Source: DATMRF01 sp035566435 (GTDB taxonomy: Bacteria; Verrucomicrobiota; Verrucomicrobiia; Limisphaerales; UBA8199). From it: a DNA stretch of 64,000 bases. Made by a program: the position numbers and the translations under genes. This document shows, one piece after another, positions 1-9,801 of this stretch. The notes beneath the pieces were generated by a model. That model was not told the origin of the DNA. It did no database searches and was given only the letters and a program-made list of their open reading frames with translations. The stretch covers positions 71,934 to 135,933 of the forward strand of contig DATMRF010000044.1 of the NCBI GenBank assembly GCA_035566435.1. The letters run 5' to 3'. Every line of letters begins with the position of its first letter. Within the stretch, counting starts at the first letter, position 1.

Positions 1-3000
1 TAGCCGGTGTTGTTGTTGGCCGGGCCGGTGAACCCTTGAAGGTCGGAATAGGTGATCCCTTGAACACCGCTCAGCGTTTTGATCTGCGCCGCATACGCGT
101 CACTGGGCGAGTTGCCGGCGGTGTTCCCCCACAGAATTGTATTACCCAAGCCTAACGTGCCGCTTGCCTGATAAATCCCACCGCCGTCTTGCTGAGACTG
201 GTTATAGGCAATCGTGCAGTTGGTCACGCCAACCGTCGCTGAATTGACGTAGATCCCGCCACCGGAGGAACTGGAGCTGTTATTGGCCAGAAGGCAGTTG
301 ATGAACGTGCTCGTCGAGCCAACACTCATCACCGCGCCGCCCACATAAGCGGAATTACCCAGGAACCGGCAGTTGACCCAAAGCGATTGCGACTGGCCAT
401 CGTCCTCGACCGCGCCACCAGCATCACCGGATGAGTTGCCGGTGAACAGGCAGTGAGTGATCAACGGCGTCGCGCCGAGGTTCTGAATAGCGGCGCCACC
501 GTTCGACGTACGGTTGGCGCAGAAAACACAGTTGGAAATCACCGGCGCACTGCCACCGGTGTTGAAAACCGCCGTGTAAGTGCCGTTGGAGAACCCACAG
601 TTCTGGATGATCGGGCTGCCGGCGGCATTCTGCATTGCGAAGTAGGGGTTCCCGGCAAACTGGCAGTTGCGGATGATTGGGCTGGCAAAGACGTTGTATA
701 TGCCCGCTTGGCCACTGGCTCCGGTAAGGGTAAACCCATCGAGGACCGCCGTGTTGTCGATTGGAACAAAGAGGCCAACATTCTGCAGGAGCGGTCCCCG
801 AGATGAACCCAGGAGCAGCGCGACATTGCTGGTCCAATTCCGCTGCGCCAGATTGGTTTCGTTTCCTGCGAATCCCCCGTAAATCGGCACGCCGGATTTC
901 ATTTCGAACGAGTAGCTGCCATCAGAAGCCTTGCCCGGGGTATAGGTCCCCTTGGCGACCCAGACTTGCGAACAGGAGCCGGCGGATTCAACAGCGGTCT
1001 GGAGGTTGGTGAAGGCATTGGCCCAACTGGTGCCGTTCTGGGCGCCGGTGGCGGCGGCATTGACGTAGATGATCTGGGGCGGCGCCACGGTGAGTGTCGC
1101 AGGGGCGGAGAGGTAATCGAAGTCGGGCAGGAATATCCGGTACTGCAGCCCGTTGAGTGAGCTGTCGGTGTTGGAAATGACCAAGGTCGAGTTCGTGGCA
1201 CCGGTGCTGAGAATCGAGTAGTGGCCGCCCGGGTAGAGGTTCTGGAAATTGTTGGTCGAGCCTACCTGCCATTGGAAGTTGGTAACAGAGGTGCTCACCG
1301 CCAGAATGGTGAGAGTTGCAGTCGAGCCTGAGCAAACGGCCACCGAGGCCGGGCCTGCAAGCAGGTCGATTGTTCCGAACGTGCTCGAGTGGCCCTCCAA
1401 GGCACCCATATCCACAATGCCGTCGCTGATACGCGGGTTGCCGGCTAAATCCAGGCTGCCCACATCGACATAGGCATTGTTGCCTGCGTTGATGCAAGGA
1501 GAAGAGGTGTTGATCGTGAAATCGCCTCCATCGGGATTGGTAAACAGCGGGTCATAGCGGAGATTGCCCGAGCCCGCGTACTGCGACAGGCCCTGTACGC
1601 AGGTGTTGACCACCTGGGCGGAGCCGCCGAACGCGTAGATCTGGTTCAACTCCGGCTTCGTCGGCCCATTCCGATCGGTGTTCTGCCAGAAGATCGAGTT
1701 TCGTACCAGGGTCTGGCCCGCGGCGAGCGCCAGCCCGCCACCACCGCCTTGTGGCGAAGAATTGCCCGAGATGGTGCAATTGCGGAGGGTCAGACCAGAG
1801 CCGTTGACAGTCAGAGCGCCGCCGTCCTGGCTGGCCGAGTTGCTGTAAAAGAGGCAACTGCTCACGGTCTGGGTGCCGGCGCCGCCAAACAGCGCTCCGC
1901 CTTCCGAGGCCGTGTTGCCGCTAAACGTGCAGCGCGACACAACCGAAGCGCCACCCGAAAACGACACGGCGCCGCCTTGCTCGGCGGAGTTGTTGATGAA
2001 TTGGCAGGCGACAATTGTGGCATTGGCATCCTGGTTGTTCATGGCTCCGCCGCGCCCTTGCGCCTGGTTGTTCGAGAAGACGCACGAAGTGACCATCGGG
2101 GATGCCTTCTCCGAGAGCATCGCGACGTTCCCAATGTTGAGGAATCGGCAGTTGATAAAGGTCGGAGCGCAGGGAGAGAAGTTGTTCACGGCGTTGCCCG
2201 ACATGCCTCTGAAGGTGCAATTCTGCACCGTCGGGCTCGCCCCCTGGTTGGCCATCGCGGGTCCCGCTCCGCCGGTGATCGTCACACCATCCAGCACCGC
2301 TGTGCTGTCGATAGCTGTGGTCCAGCCGTTATTCACGAAGAGCCCTCCGTTCGCAGGCGCGACAAATACCGTCGCGTTGTTACTCCAGTTCCGCTGACTG
2401 CGAAGGGTCTCCGTTCCCACAAACCCGCCGTAGATCCCCACGCCCGACTTCATCTGGAGCGTGAGTGGTCTGCCGGCGCGATTGGTGGGCCAGTAAGTCC
2501 CGGCCGTCACCCAGAGCTCGGTGCACGGGCCGGCGGCGGCCAGAGCATCGGCCACATTCGCGAACGCGCCGGCCCAGGAAGCGCCATTCCCTGCCGTCGC
2601 GATATTGCCGTTCACATAGAGAACGGAGGGCTGCGTGACCGTGATCGGAACTCCGGGCAGCGCGTAGTTGTTGCCGATCTGAACCTGAACCAATGCTCCG
2701 GCCAGTTTGCTGTCCACATTGGCAATATCCAGCGTGCTGCCGTTGGCCGTCGTCGTGATCGTGTATTGGCCGCCGTTTTGCGGCGGGAACGCAACCCCGT
2801 TTGTAACCACCAGCCACATGAACGAGTAGTTCGACCCCGGAGCGCTGCTGATGGAGAAATGCGCCGAGTTGCCCGCGCAAACCAAGGTCGGCGCCGGCTC
2901 GGAAGTCAACAGGATCGGCTGCGGCGGCGAGGGATTCCTGTCCTCGTAGGCGCCCATATCGATCGACGCTGCAAAGATGCGGGGGTTTCCTGGCAGATCC

Positions 3001-6000
3001 ACCGCCCCGGCGGGCACGCCCGCGCTGTTGCCGGCGTTGATCCCCGGCGAAAACGGGCCCAACGCGAAATTGCCGGCAAAGGCATTCGCGAACAACGGGT
3101 CGTAGGCCAGGTTGCCGTTGCCGGTGTAAGTGCTCAGGCCCTGAATGATCGAGTAAGAGATCTGCAAGTTGCCAGAGCCATTATCCACCTGCCCTCTCTC
3201 AATGGGATTAAACAAAGCGTTGGGATCGGATGTGTTGCCCCAAAAGATGCAATTCCGCGCCGTCACTGCAGCGCCGTCGTTGTTGTACAGCCCGCCACCC
3301 GACACCGTGGCCTGGTTGTAGGCGAACGTGCAATTCAACAGGCTCAGGCCCGTTCCCCAGTTGGCAATGGCGCCGCCACGGAAGGTGGTCGAATTACCGT
3401 CAAACAGGCAGTTATCCAGAGCGGAACCGAAGCCGCCGTTGAGCAGTGCCCCGCCGCCATTAAGCGAGGAGTTGTTCTGGAAGACGCAGCGGGACACATT
3501 GCAGCTCGAAGCCGTATCATTATAAATGGCGCCGCCCCACGCGGCGGAATTGCCCGCGAACGTGCTCAGCGTGACCGTGGGGCTGCTGCCTTGGTTGTAG
3601 ATGCCGCCGCCCGACACTAGCGCCTGGTTGTTCACGAAAAGGCAGCCGGAGATTGCCGGGCCGGAATTCTGGTTGTGAATCGGAGGCGCCCCGATGTTAT
3701 TGCTGAACACGCAGCTCAGTATGGTGGGATGTGAGGCCGTGCTGAAGGTCGATTGGTTATCGATGCAAATCCCCGAGTTGTTGCTGAAGGTGCAATTGCG
3801 GACCGTGGGATTGGCGTTGTGGTTGTTGAGCGCGGTGCCGCTCAGGCCGGTGATGACAAATCCATCGAGGATTGCCGAGCTGTCCACCGGCACTACGGTC
3901 CCGTCGTCAAAAAACAGCGCCTGGGGCCCGGACTGCCGCAGGATCGTCGCGTTCGCCTGCCAGTTGCGCTGGGTGACGTTGGTCTCAGTGCCCGCAAATC
4001 CGCCGAGGATTGCGACGCCGGATTTCAATTGGAAGGAGCTGCCGGCCGCGGGCGCGTAGGTTCCGCGCGCGACCCAGAGTTCGACGCAACCATTGGCCTG
4101 GGCGAGCGCGCTCTGCAGGTTGGTGAACGCATTAGCCCACGAACTGCCGTTGTTGACCCCGGAAACGGCGGCGGCATTCACGTATTGCACGGTGGGGGAT
4201 GCGAAATCCGGGCTCAACCCGGGTGAGGCATAGTTGCCGGCGGCGGCAAAGCGGAACTGCGGAGTGGAGTTGCCAAAATCGCTGACCAACAGCGTGGAAC
4301 TGTAGGAGGTATTGTTCACAGCGTAATTGGGGCCCGTCGCTGCGACGAAGCCCGACCCCGTGTTGACCTGCCAGGTCACTCCGCCCGGAAAAACATTGCT
4401 GAACGCAACCGAAAAGCTGGCGCCGCCGCCCGTGTCGCACACCACGAACGGGAACTGGGCAAACACGCAATTGCCGAGAACGGGCGCGGAACCGCTGACA
4501 TTCAGGATGCTCCCGTAAGGAAGCCCCTGGTCGTCGATGAAAACGCAATTATTGATCGTCGGGCTGGCGGCGACGTTCTTGATCGAGCCGTTCACTGCTC
4601 CAAAGAGGGTAAAGCCATCGAGGACCGCCGTGTTATCGCAGCTGGTCCCGGGCTGCGAGGCATCGTTGACAAAAAGATGATGGCTGCCGGCCGTGTTATC
4701 CGATGTGCCGTTGACCTGGCCGTTCAAGATCGTCGGGTGCGCCAGCCAGTTCCGTTGGCTCAACTGCGTCTCGTTTCCAGCGAACCCGCCATAGACCGCA
4801 ATGCCGGATCGGAGGGCAAAGGCCGCATTCACGTCCCCGGAAGCGCTCGGGAAATAGTTTCCCGCGGCCACCCAGATTTGAGAGCACGGCCCGGCCACAT
4901 TCAGAGCGGTTTGCAAGGTCGTAAAGGCGTCTGCCCAATCCAGCCCGCTCCCGCTGCCGGTGGCACCAGCTTTAACGTAGAGGATTGGCGGGGAAAGCCG
5001 TAGGATGACTGGTTGCGAGGGATTGCCGTCCGAGCCCTGCAACCGGTACTGATAACCGTTCATCGTGAGCGGCGGGTGAGTAATGGTCAGCGTCGCGGTG
5101 GCCGAGCCGGAATAAACCCCGCCGTCGGTAACCGGCGTGAAGGTGTTGCCGCCGTTCTGACTGACTTGCCATTGATAGCTGGCGAATGAGGCTGTATTCG
5201 CCGCGTAGGGATGGATTTGAAAGATGCCGCCGCTGCCGTCGCAAGCCGCGCTCACCACCAGCAACGACAGCAGGCTCTGCGGTGTGCCTTGGAATTCATA
5301 GGCGCCGAGATCAACCGCCGGACCGATCCAGCGCGGGTTCAAATTCAAGTCCGAGACTGGCCCATCCGAAATGTATTGGCCGACGTCAATAGCCGGCGAA
5401 TAAGCCTTGAGATGGAAGTCCCCGCCTGACGGATTAACGAAGAATGGATCGGTGTTCAGATTGGAGGACCCCGGCGTGTTGAAGGCCGACAGGCCGGCGA
5501 TGATGTTATACGAGACCCCGACGCTGGCTCCTGAGCCCAGGCTGATCTGCTGCGCCTCGAGCGTGCCGGCCCCGCCAAACGGGTTGCTGACGCTGTTTTG
5601 CCAAAAGATCGAGTTGATAATGCGCGACCCGGCCGTGCTACCGTCATATTCCACCGCTCCGCCGCCAGGCACTCCACCCGAAGTTAGCGTGGCCCGGTTT
5701 CCGAAAAAGACCGTGTTGTAGATGTTGGCCTGAGTGTCCCGGCAGAGCAGCGCGCCGCCGTTCTCGGAGCCGTAGCCGGTGACCGAATTGCTCACACACA
5801 AGCAGTCGTAAATCGAAACGACCCCGGCGCCGTCCAGGTAAATACCGCCACCATTGCCGGCGCGATTGCCGGTAAAGCTGCACGCACCCATGCGGAAGGG
5901 CGCGAACCCGAGCACGCCACCGCCAAAGGTCCCTGCGACGTTGGAGAGGAACGTGCAGTGAGTCAGGGTCGAAGCCTGGCCATCGGCGCCCGCATTCAAG

Positions 6001-8894
6001 TAAAGCGCGGCCCCTGATCCTGAGACTTGGTTATCTATGAACGTGCAGTTTTGGATCGTCGGGTCCGCCTGCCGGTTGTAGATCCCGGCGCCATCCGTGC
6101 CGCGGCCTTTCGTAATCGTGAATCCGTCCAGCAGCGTGTCCGGGCCGATGCTCGTATTCAACATCACGCTGTAGCTGTTGTCATCGTCGCGGTTGGGATC
6201 GCCAATATTGCCGCTCAGGATGGTCGGATAACCGGCAATGTCGCGCTGCAGCAAACTTGTCTCCGTGCCCGCGAACCCGCCGTACACCGCCGCGCCATTG
6301 GTCAGGTGAAAGGACGCGGTGCGATCGCCCGTGAGGCTGGGGTAATAGGTTCCGCCGGCCACCCAGACCTGCGCGTCGGGCACATTCAGTGCGCTTTGGA
6401 GATTGGTCATCGCGTTGTCCCAACTGCTTCCGCTGTTATCGCCGGTCGCCCCCTGACGCACGTAAATCAAACGTCCCTGGCCGGGAGGAACGCCTTCCAC
6501 CGCGCCGATATCCACGGCGCTGCCGACGACACGCGGATCGCCCAGCAGGTCCCGGCCCGTCAGACTCGACAGCACGGCGTTGTTGAGGCGGAGGTTGCTT
6601 CCGGCGTTGAGGACCGGCGACCCAAGCTGGGGAATCACGTTATTCGCCAACATGGGATCGACGCTGATGTTCCCATTGGTCAGGAAGCCAGGCCGATTAC
6701 CATAGCCAACATTGATGAAACCGTGATAGGCCAACAGGCCATCGACCTGCGCCGCGGCGTAGTTAGTTAGTACCTGATCAATCTGCTGCTGGGTGTAAGG
6801 TCCGGTTCCGAACAACGGGATGTTGTCCACACCGACCGGCAGGCTACCCAGGCTCTGGATGTCGCAATGGCTGATATCGGTGATCCCCAGGAAGTCGCCC
6901 CGTGCCGCCCCCGCCTGGTTGTAACCGGTCAGCCCGTTCGTACTCGGATCGGCCAACAGAGTCTGGTAGGTCGCCGTGAGGATGTCTGCGCCGCCGTGGG
7001 GGTTCGAAGAATTGGTGTTGCCCCACAAGATCGAATTGGCGAGTTGCACCTCTGCCCCGAGTTCGACCGCGACAGCAAAATTGCTATTGGTAGGGCCACC
7101 GTTGTTGACGATCGTGCAGTTGATGATCTGGGACTGCGCATGCTGGCTGTTGTAGATCGCGCTGGCGCCCGCCACGCAGAAATTGCTGAAAAAGGCGCTG
7201 CTCATGATGATCGGAGTATTGAATCCGGTGCAGGCCACTGCGCCTCCCTCAGCTATGGCCGTGTTGGAGGCGAACGTGCAGTCCTCGATGCGCGGATTAT
7301 CAAACTTGAAGCTGAGAGCTCCGCCGGCAAGCTCAGAGGCGTTGCCCGAGAACGCACAGTCAATTAAAATGGAGGAGACCGGCGTCGGGTTGAACTGGAA
7401 CTCCTCGAACTGCTTTACGGATTGCTGCGCCAGGGTATCACTTTGGCCCCCTTGGCCCGCATCTATCGCCTCGACGATCTTCTCCGACAGCAACAGGCCG
7501 ATGCCTTGCGGGGTGGCATAGGTTTGGAACCCGTCAAAAAACGTGTCCCAACCTTTCACGAACGGATCGTCCGCGCTGACGCCGCAGGCTTCAGCAATCA
7601 TCACTCCGATATCGACCGCCGTCACCGCGATCGTGATCCAGGCATACGCTGCCCCGATCCTGTCGCCCACCCCGACCGTCTCCTCGGTCACAGGATCGAA
7701 GCTCTTGAACGGGTTTTTCGGAAACAGGCCCCGGGCAAAGGTCGTACCCGTTAGGTTCTTGGCCGTGTCCGCCAGGGTCCAAATGCGCTTGACCATGCTA
7801 AGCGCCGTCAACGCATAGCCTATCCTCTGGCGCATCTGGTCAGGCGTGATCCCGTAACTGTCGGCAAAACCCGGGTCGTTAAAGCCAAACTCCATCTTGT
7901 CGCTTGGCAAAGACATGAACGAGCCGGCGCCACCATCGCCCGAGGACACATTGTTCAGAAAGGTGCACGAGGTCCAGAAGGACTCATGGTTTTGCCCGAA
8001 AAAAGCCCCACCCTCGGTCCAGGACTGGTTGCCACTAAAGGTCGTCCCGGTGATTACCAGCCGCGCTTCCCGTCCCGCCACTGCCCCCCCATAGCCGCCC
8101 GCCATGTTATTGGCAAAGATGCAATTGTTCAGCGCGAGCTGCACCTCGCCCGGAGCCCGCGTGTAGGCGTTTTGGAAAAAGAGGCCGCCGCCGGCCACTC
8201 TCCGATCCAACGGCGTTGCCGTAGAGCCGTCCGACGCCACCGTTCCATCACTGTTGGTCTGCGGGATGGTCATGTTCCAAATGAACCCCACCGTCTGGTC
8301 GGTTGCGTAAGCGCAGCCGTTGGCGACGGTGACCTGGTCCAGCCGCACGTCCGTGGCGTTGATGCAGGTGAGCACATTGCAGCTGTTGTCCAACCAACCG
8401 GGGTCGTCAGTGACGTTCACAGTGTTCGCGGGGACCGCGGTCGGGTCCGGCGTCTGGTCGGTAATCGGATTGAGCTGCGGCGTGCCGATGTCACCGCTGA
8501 GCACGACCGGGTACCGAAAACTCACCCGCTGCGCCAGGCTGACCTCGTTGCCAGCGAACCCGCCGTAAATCCGGACATGGCTTGGCAGGGCGAAGGTGGC
8601 CAGGCGGTTGGTGTCACCGGTTGGTTTATAGGTCCCGCGGGCGACCCAGATTTGGACCGGGTTGCCCGCCGTGCCGGAACTGGCCGCCGGACTGGCCAGC
8701 GCATCGCGCAATTCCCGATAGGCGTTGGCCCAGGAACTGCCGTCGTTGCGCGTGGTGGCAGGCGCATTTTGGTTCACGTAAAAAACAGGAGCCGTTCCCG
8801 CGCGCGCTGCGCTTGAGAGCACGGCCAGGAGGAGGAGACAAAAGACTGAAACGAAGAAAACCGAATGAGCACGATTAGAACGACTTGGGCGCAT
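1..8894 (-). CDS. Giant secreted right-handed beta-helix protein (choice-of-anchor Q type), 3' end beyond the window
   Basis: One frame stays open from the ATG at 8894 to the left edge, giving at least 2964 codons without a stop. It begins with a signal peptide (about residues 1-33, ending SSAARA). Six tandem modules follow. Each opens with a YVN..A/G.SWANAFTNLQ.AL-like segment (near 8740, 6430, 4945, 4145, 2585 and 1030), continues through QIWVA.GTY.P, a GGFAGNET..QRNW segment and LDGFTITG, then many short N.TF..N.A..GGA turns typical of parallel beta-helix coils. Most end in GNPRI...DMGAYE, and Ig-like spacers separate several of them. The family is exported to the cell surface, where it is thought to act in adhesion or polysaccharide binding; no specific function is known. 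Module 1 carries an unusual helical insertion (about residues 335-500). The gene lies 139 bp downstream of the response regulator and is co-oriented with it. Confidence 0.93.
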   Translation of the reverse strand, partial: MRPSRSNRAHSVFFVSVFCLLLLAVLSSAARAGTAPVFYVNQNAPATTRNDGSSWANAYRELRDALASPAASSGTAGNPVQIWVARGTYKPTGDTNRLATFALPSHVRIYGGFAGNEVSLAQRVSFRYPVVLSGDIGTPQLNPITDQTPDPTAVPANTVNVTDDPGWLDNSCNVLTCINATDVRLDQVTVANGCAYATDQTVGFIWNMTIPQTNSDGTVASDGSTATPLDRRVAGGGLFFQNAYTRAPGEVQLALNNCIFANNMAGGYGGAVAGREARLVITGTTFSGNQSWTEGGAFFGQNHESFWTSCTFLNNVSSGDGGAGSFMSLPSDKMEFGFNDPGFADSYGITPDQMRQRIGYALTALSMVKRIWTLADTAKNLTGTTFARGLFPKNPFKSFDPVTEETVGVGDRIGAAYAWITIAVTAVDIGVMIAEACGVSADDPFVKGWDTFFDGFQTYATPQGIGLLLSEKIVEAIDAGQGGQSDTLAQQSVKQFEEFQFNPTPVSSILIDCAFSGNASELAGGALSFKFDNPRIEDCTFASNTAIAEGGAVACTGFNTPIIMSSAFFSNFCVAGASAIYNSQHAQSQIINCTIVNNGGPTNSNFAVAVELGAEVQLANSILWGNTNSSNPHGGADILTATYQTLLADPSTNGLTGYNQAGAARGDFLGITDISHCDIQSLGSLPVGVDNIPLFGTGPYTQQQIDQVLTNYAAAQVDGLLAYHGFINVGYGNRPGFLTNGNISVDPMLANNVIPQLGSPVLNAGSNLRLNNAVLSSLTGRDLLGDPRVVGSAVDIGAVEGVPPGQGRLIYVRQGATGDNSGSSWDNAMTNLQSALNVPDAQVWVAGGTYYPSLTGDRTASFHLTNGAAVYGGFAGTETSLLQRDIAGYPTILSGNIGDPNRDDDNSYSVMLNTSIGPDTLLDGFTITKGRGTDGAGIYNRQADPTIQNCTFIDNQVSGSGAALYLNAGADGQASTLTHCTFLSNVAGTFGGGVLGFAPFRMGACSFTGNRAGNGGGIYLDGAGVVSIYDCLCVSNSVTGYGSENGGALLCRDTQANIYNTVFFGNRATLTSGGVPGGGAVEYDGSTAGSRIINSIFWQNSVSNPFGGAGTLEAQQISLGSGASVGVSYNIIAGLSAFNTPGSSNLNTDPFFVNPSGGDFHLKAYSPAIDVGQYISDGPVSDLNLNPRWIGPAVDLGAYEFQGTPQSLLSLLVVSAACDGSGGIFQIHPYAANTASFASYQWQVSQNGGNTFTPVTDGGVYSGSATATLTITHPPLTMNGYQYRLQGSDGNPSQPVILRLSPPILYVKAGATGSGSGLDWADAFTTLQTALNVAGPCSQIWVAAGNYFPSASGDVNAAFALRSGIAVYGGFAGNETQLSQRNWLAHPTILNGQVNGTSDNTAGSHHLFVNDASQPGTSCDNTAVLDGFTLFGAVNGSIKNVAASPTINNCVFIDDQGLPYGSILNVSGSAPVLGNCVFAQFPFVVCDTGGGASFSVAFSNVFPGGVTWQVNTGSGFVAATGPNYAVNNTSYSSTLLVSDFGNSTPQFRFAAAGNYASPGLSPDFASPTVQYVNAAAVSGVNNGSSWANAFTNLQSALAQANGCVELWVARGTYAPAAGSSFQLKSGVAILGGFAGTETNVTQRNWQANATILRQSGPQALFFDDGTVVPVDSSAILDGFVITGLSGTALNNHNANPTVRNCTFSNNSGICIDNQSTFSTASHPTILSCVFSNNIGAPPIHNQNSGPAISGCLFVNNQALVSGGGIYNQGSSPTVTLSTFAGNSAAWGGAIYNDTASSCNVSRCVFQNNSSLNGGGALLNGGFGSALDNCLFDGNSTTFRGGAIANWGTGLSLLNCTFAYNQATVSGGGLYNNDGAAVTARNCIFWGNTSDPNALFNPIERGQVDNGSGNLQISYSIIQGLSTYTGNGNLAYDPLFANAFAGNFALGPFSPGINAGNSAGVPAGAVDLPGNPRIFAASIDMGAYEDRNPSPPQPILLTSEPAPTLVCAGNSAHFSISSAPGSNYSFMWLVVTNGVAFPPQNGGQYTITTTANGSTLDIANVDSKLAGALVQVQIGNNYALPGVPITVTQPSVLYVNGNIATAGNGASWAGAFANVADALAAAGPCTELWVTAGTYWPTNRAGRPLTLQMKSGVGIYGGFVGTETLRSQRNWSNNATVFVAPANGGLFVNNGWTTAIDSTAVLDGVTITGGAGPAMANQGASPTVQNCTFRGMSGNAVNNFSPCAPTFINCRFLNIGNVAMLSEKASPMVTSCVFSNNQAQGRGGAMNNQDANATIVACQFINNSAEQGGAVSFSGGASVVSRCTFSGNTASEGGALFGGAGTQTVSSCLFYSNSASQDGGALTVNGSGLTLRNCTISGNSSPQGGGGGLALAAGQTLVRNSIFWQNTDRNGPTKPELNQIYAFGGSAQVVNTCVQGLSQYAGSGNLRYDPLFTNPDGGDFTINTSSPCINAGNNAYVDVGSLDLAGNPRISDGIVDMGALEGHSSTFGTIDLLAGPASVAVCSGSTATLTILAVSTSVTNFQWQVGSTNNFQNLYPGGHYSILSTGATNSTLVISNTDSSLNGLQYRIFLPDFDYLSAPATLTVAPPQIIYVNAAATGAQNGTSWANAFTNLQTAVESAGSCSQVWVAKGTYTPGKASDGSYSFEMKSGVPIYGGFAGNETNLAQRNWTSNVALLLGSSRGPLLQNVGLFVPIDNTAVLDGFTLTGASGQAGIYNVFASPIIRNCQFAGNPYFAMQNAAGSPIIQNCGFSNGTYTAVFNTGGSAPVISNCVFCANRTSNGGAAIQNLGATPLITHCLFTGNSSGDAGGAVEDDGQSQSLWVNCRFLGNSAYVGGAVMSVGSTSTFINCLLANNSSSSSGGGIYVNSATVGVTNCTIAYNQSQQDGGGIYQASGTLGLGNTILWGNTAGNSPSDAYAAQIKTLSGVQGITYSDLQGFTGPANNNTG

Positions 8895-8932
8895 GTTTCG
8901 AAATCTCTCGCTCAGAAAGCCCGCCTTCGAAA

Positions 8933-8950
8933 GTCCCGAAAAAACGGGAC
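8933..8950. other. Small hairpin between the response regulator and the beta-helix gene
   Basis: GTCCCG and CGGGAC form a perfect 6-bp stem around an A6 loop. It lies in the 8895-9033 spacer, so it would fall in the leader of the beta-helix transcript or after the response regulator. No T tract follows on either strand, so it is not a convincing intrinsic terminator. The rest of this spacer shows nothing recognisable. Confidence 0.3.
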
Positions 8951-9033
8951 ATTGCGTCGGGCAAATATGGGATAGCTGTGGCTGAATTAAGCCATCATGA
9001 ACATCGTGGTCACTCGCCTCGAAGGCCAAAGAC

Positions 9034-9672
9034 CTACACAATTCGGGCTTGCAGTGCCTTGGAGACCGCCAGGCTGCGGCTTTGAACGTCCATCTTCTGG
9101 TAAAGACGGCGCAGATAAGTGTCCACCGTGTAGTAACTTACGCCGAGGTCGCCGGCGATTTCCTTGATGGTCTTACCCTTCACCAGGCCCTCGAGGACCT
9201 CCACTTCGCGTGGCGCCAGGCCGTAGGGATCTCCGCTGGGCCGGGCATTCACCATCGCCAGCACCTGCCGGGCAATGTGACTGTCCAGTGGAGCACCGCC
9301 GTTGAGGACCTCGCGAATCCTGCTACCGATTTCACGCGCTTCGGTCGTCTTTAGCAAGTAGCCCGTTGCACCCGATTGGATCGCCCGGGTTACTTTGGGC
9401 GGGTCGTCAAAAGCGGTCAGCATGATGATTTGGGTCGCCGGGGAAATGGTCTTGAAGAGCGCGAGGCCCTCCAATCCGCTCATGCCGGGCAAGCCAATGT
9501 CCAGGAGGATGACGTGCACAAGCTGGCCTTGCTTGAGACATGCCAGGGCGTCTTCACAACAGGTGAAGGCTTTCGCCTGGAAGTCCGGTTGCAAGGCCAG
9601 CACCCGCATCACCGTGTTCCGGAACTCGGCGTGGTCCTCAATTAACCAAACGTGAATAATGGCCGCTTTCAC
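9034..9672 (-). CDS. NarL/LuxR-family response regulator
   Basis: This is a two-component response regulator that binds DNA. The receiver domain starts IIHVWLIEDH with the acidic ED pair, has the phosphoacceptor Asp in VILLDIGLPG, the conserved Thr in IIMLTAFDD and the Lys in YLLKTTEA. A LuxR-type helix-turn-helix closes the protein (LAPREVEVLEGLVKGKTIKEIA, then VDTYLRRLYQK). I chose the GTG at 9672, which starts the protein right before the receiver and gives 212 aa, the usual NarL size. A TTG at 9795 in the same frame would add 41 residues of no obvious domain and bring the start within 6 bp of the kinase stop. It follows the sensor kinase on the same strand, so the two very likely form an operon and a cognate pair. 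Confidence 0.93.
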   Translation of the reverse strand: MKAAIIHVWLIEDHAEFRNTVMRVLALQPDFQAKAFTCCEDALACLKQGQLVHVILLDIGLPGMSGLEGLALFKTISPATQIIMLTAFDDPPKVTRAIQSGATGYLLKTTEAREIGSRIREVLNGGAPLDSHIARQVLAMVNARPSGDPYGLAPREVEVLEGLVKGKTIKEIAGDLGVSYYTVDTYLRRLYQKMDVQSRSLAVSKALQARIV

Positions 9673-9801
9673 ATCTTCGGGCTGGCTGGCGGTGGCAGGC
9701 TCCTGGCGGGGATTCCCGTGGCTCTCAAGAGACGAATTCACGCTGTATTTTCGCGCGGTTGTTCGCTTGCGGCATGTCACGAAATCGCGGGACAACTCAA
9801 G

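Noticed and set aside
1749..3620. A 623-codon open frame on the plus strand
   Set aside because: It is the antisense shadow of the beta-helix repeats; its composition (Arg/Ala/Val-rich, no domain) and exact overlap with the signature-rich minus frame show that it is not a gene.
8933..8950. Hairpin GTCCCG/CGGGAC as a terminator
   Set aside because: The 6-bp stem has no T tract on either strand; kept only as a weak structural feature.
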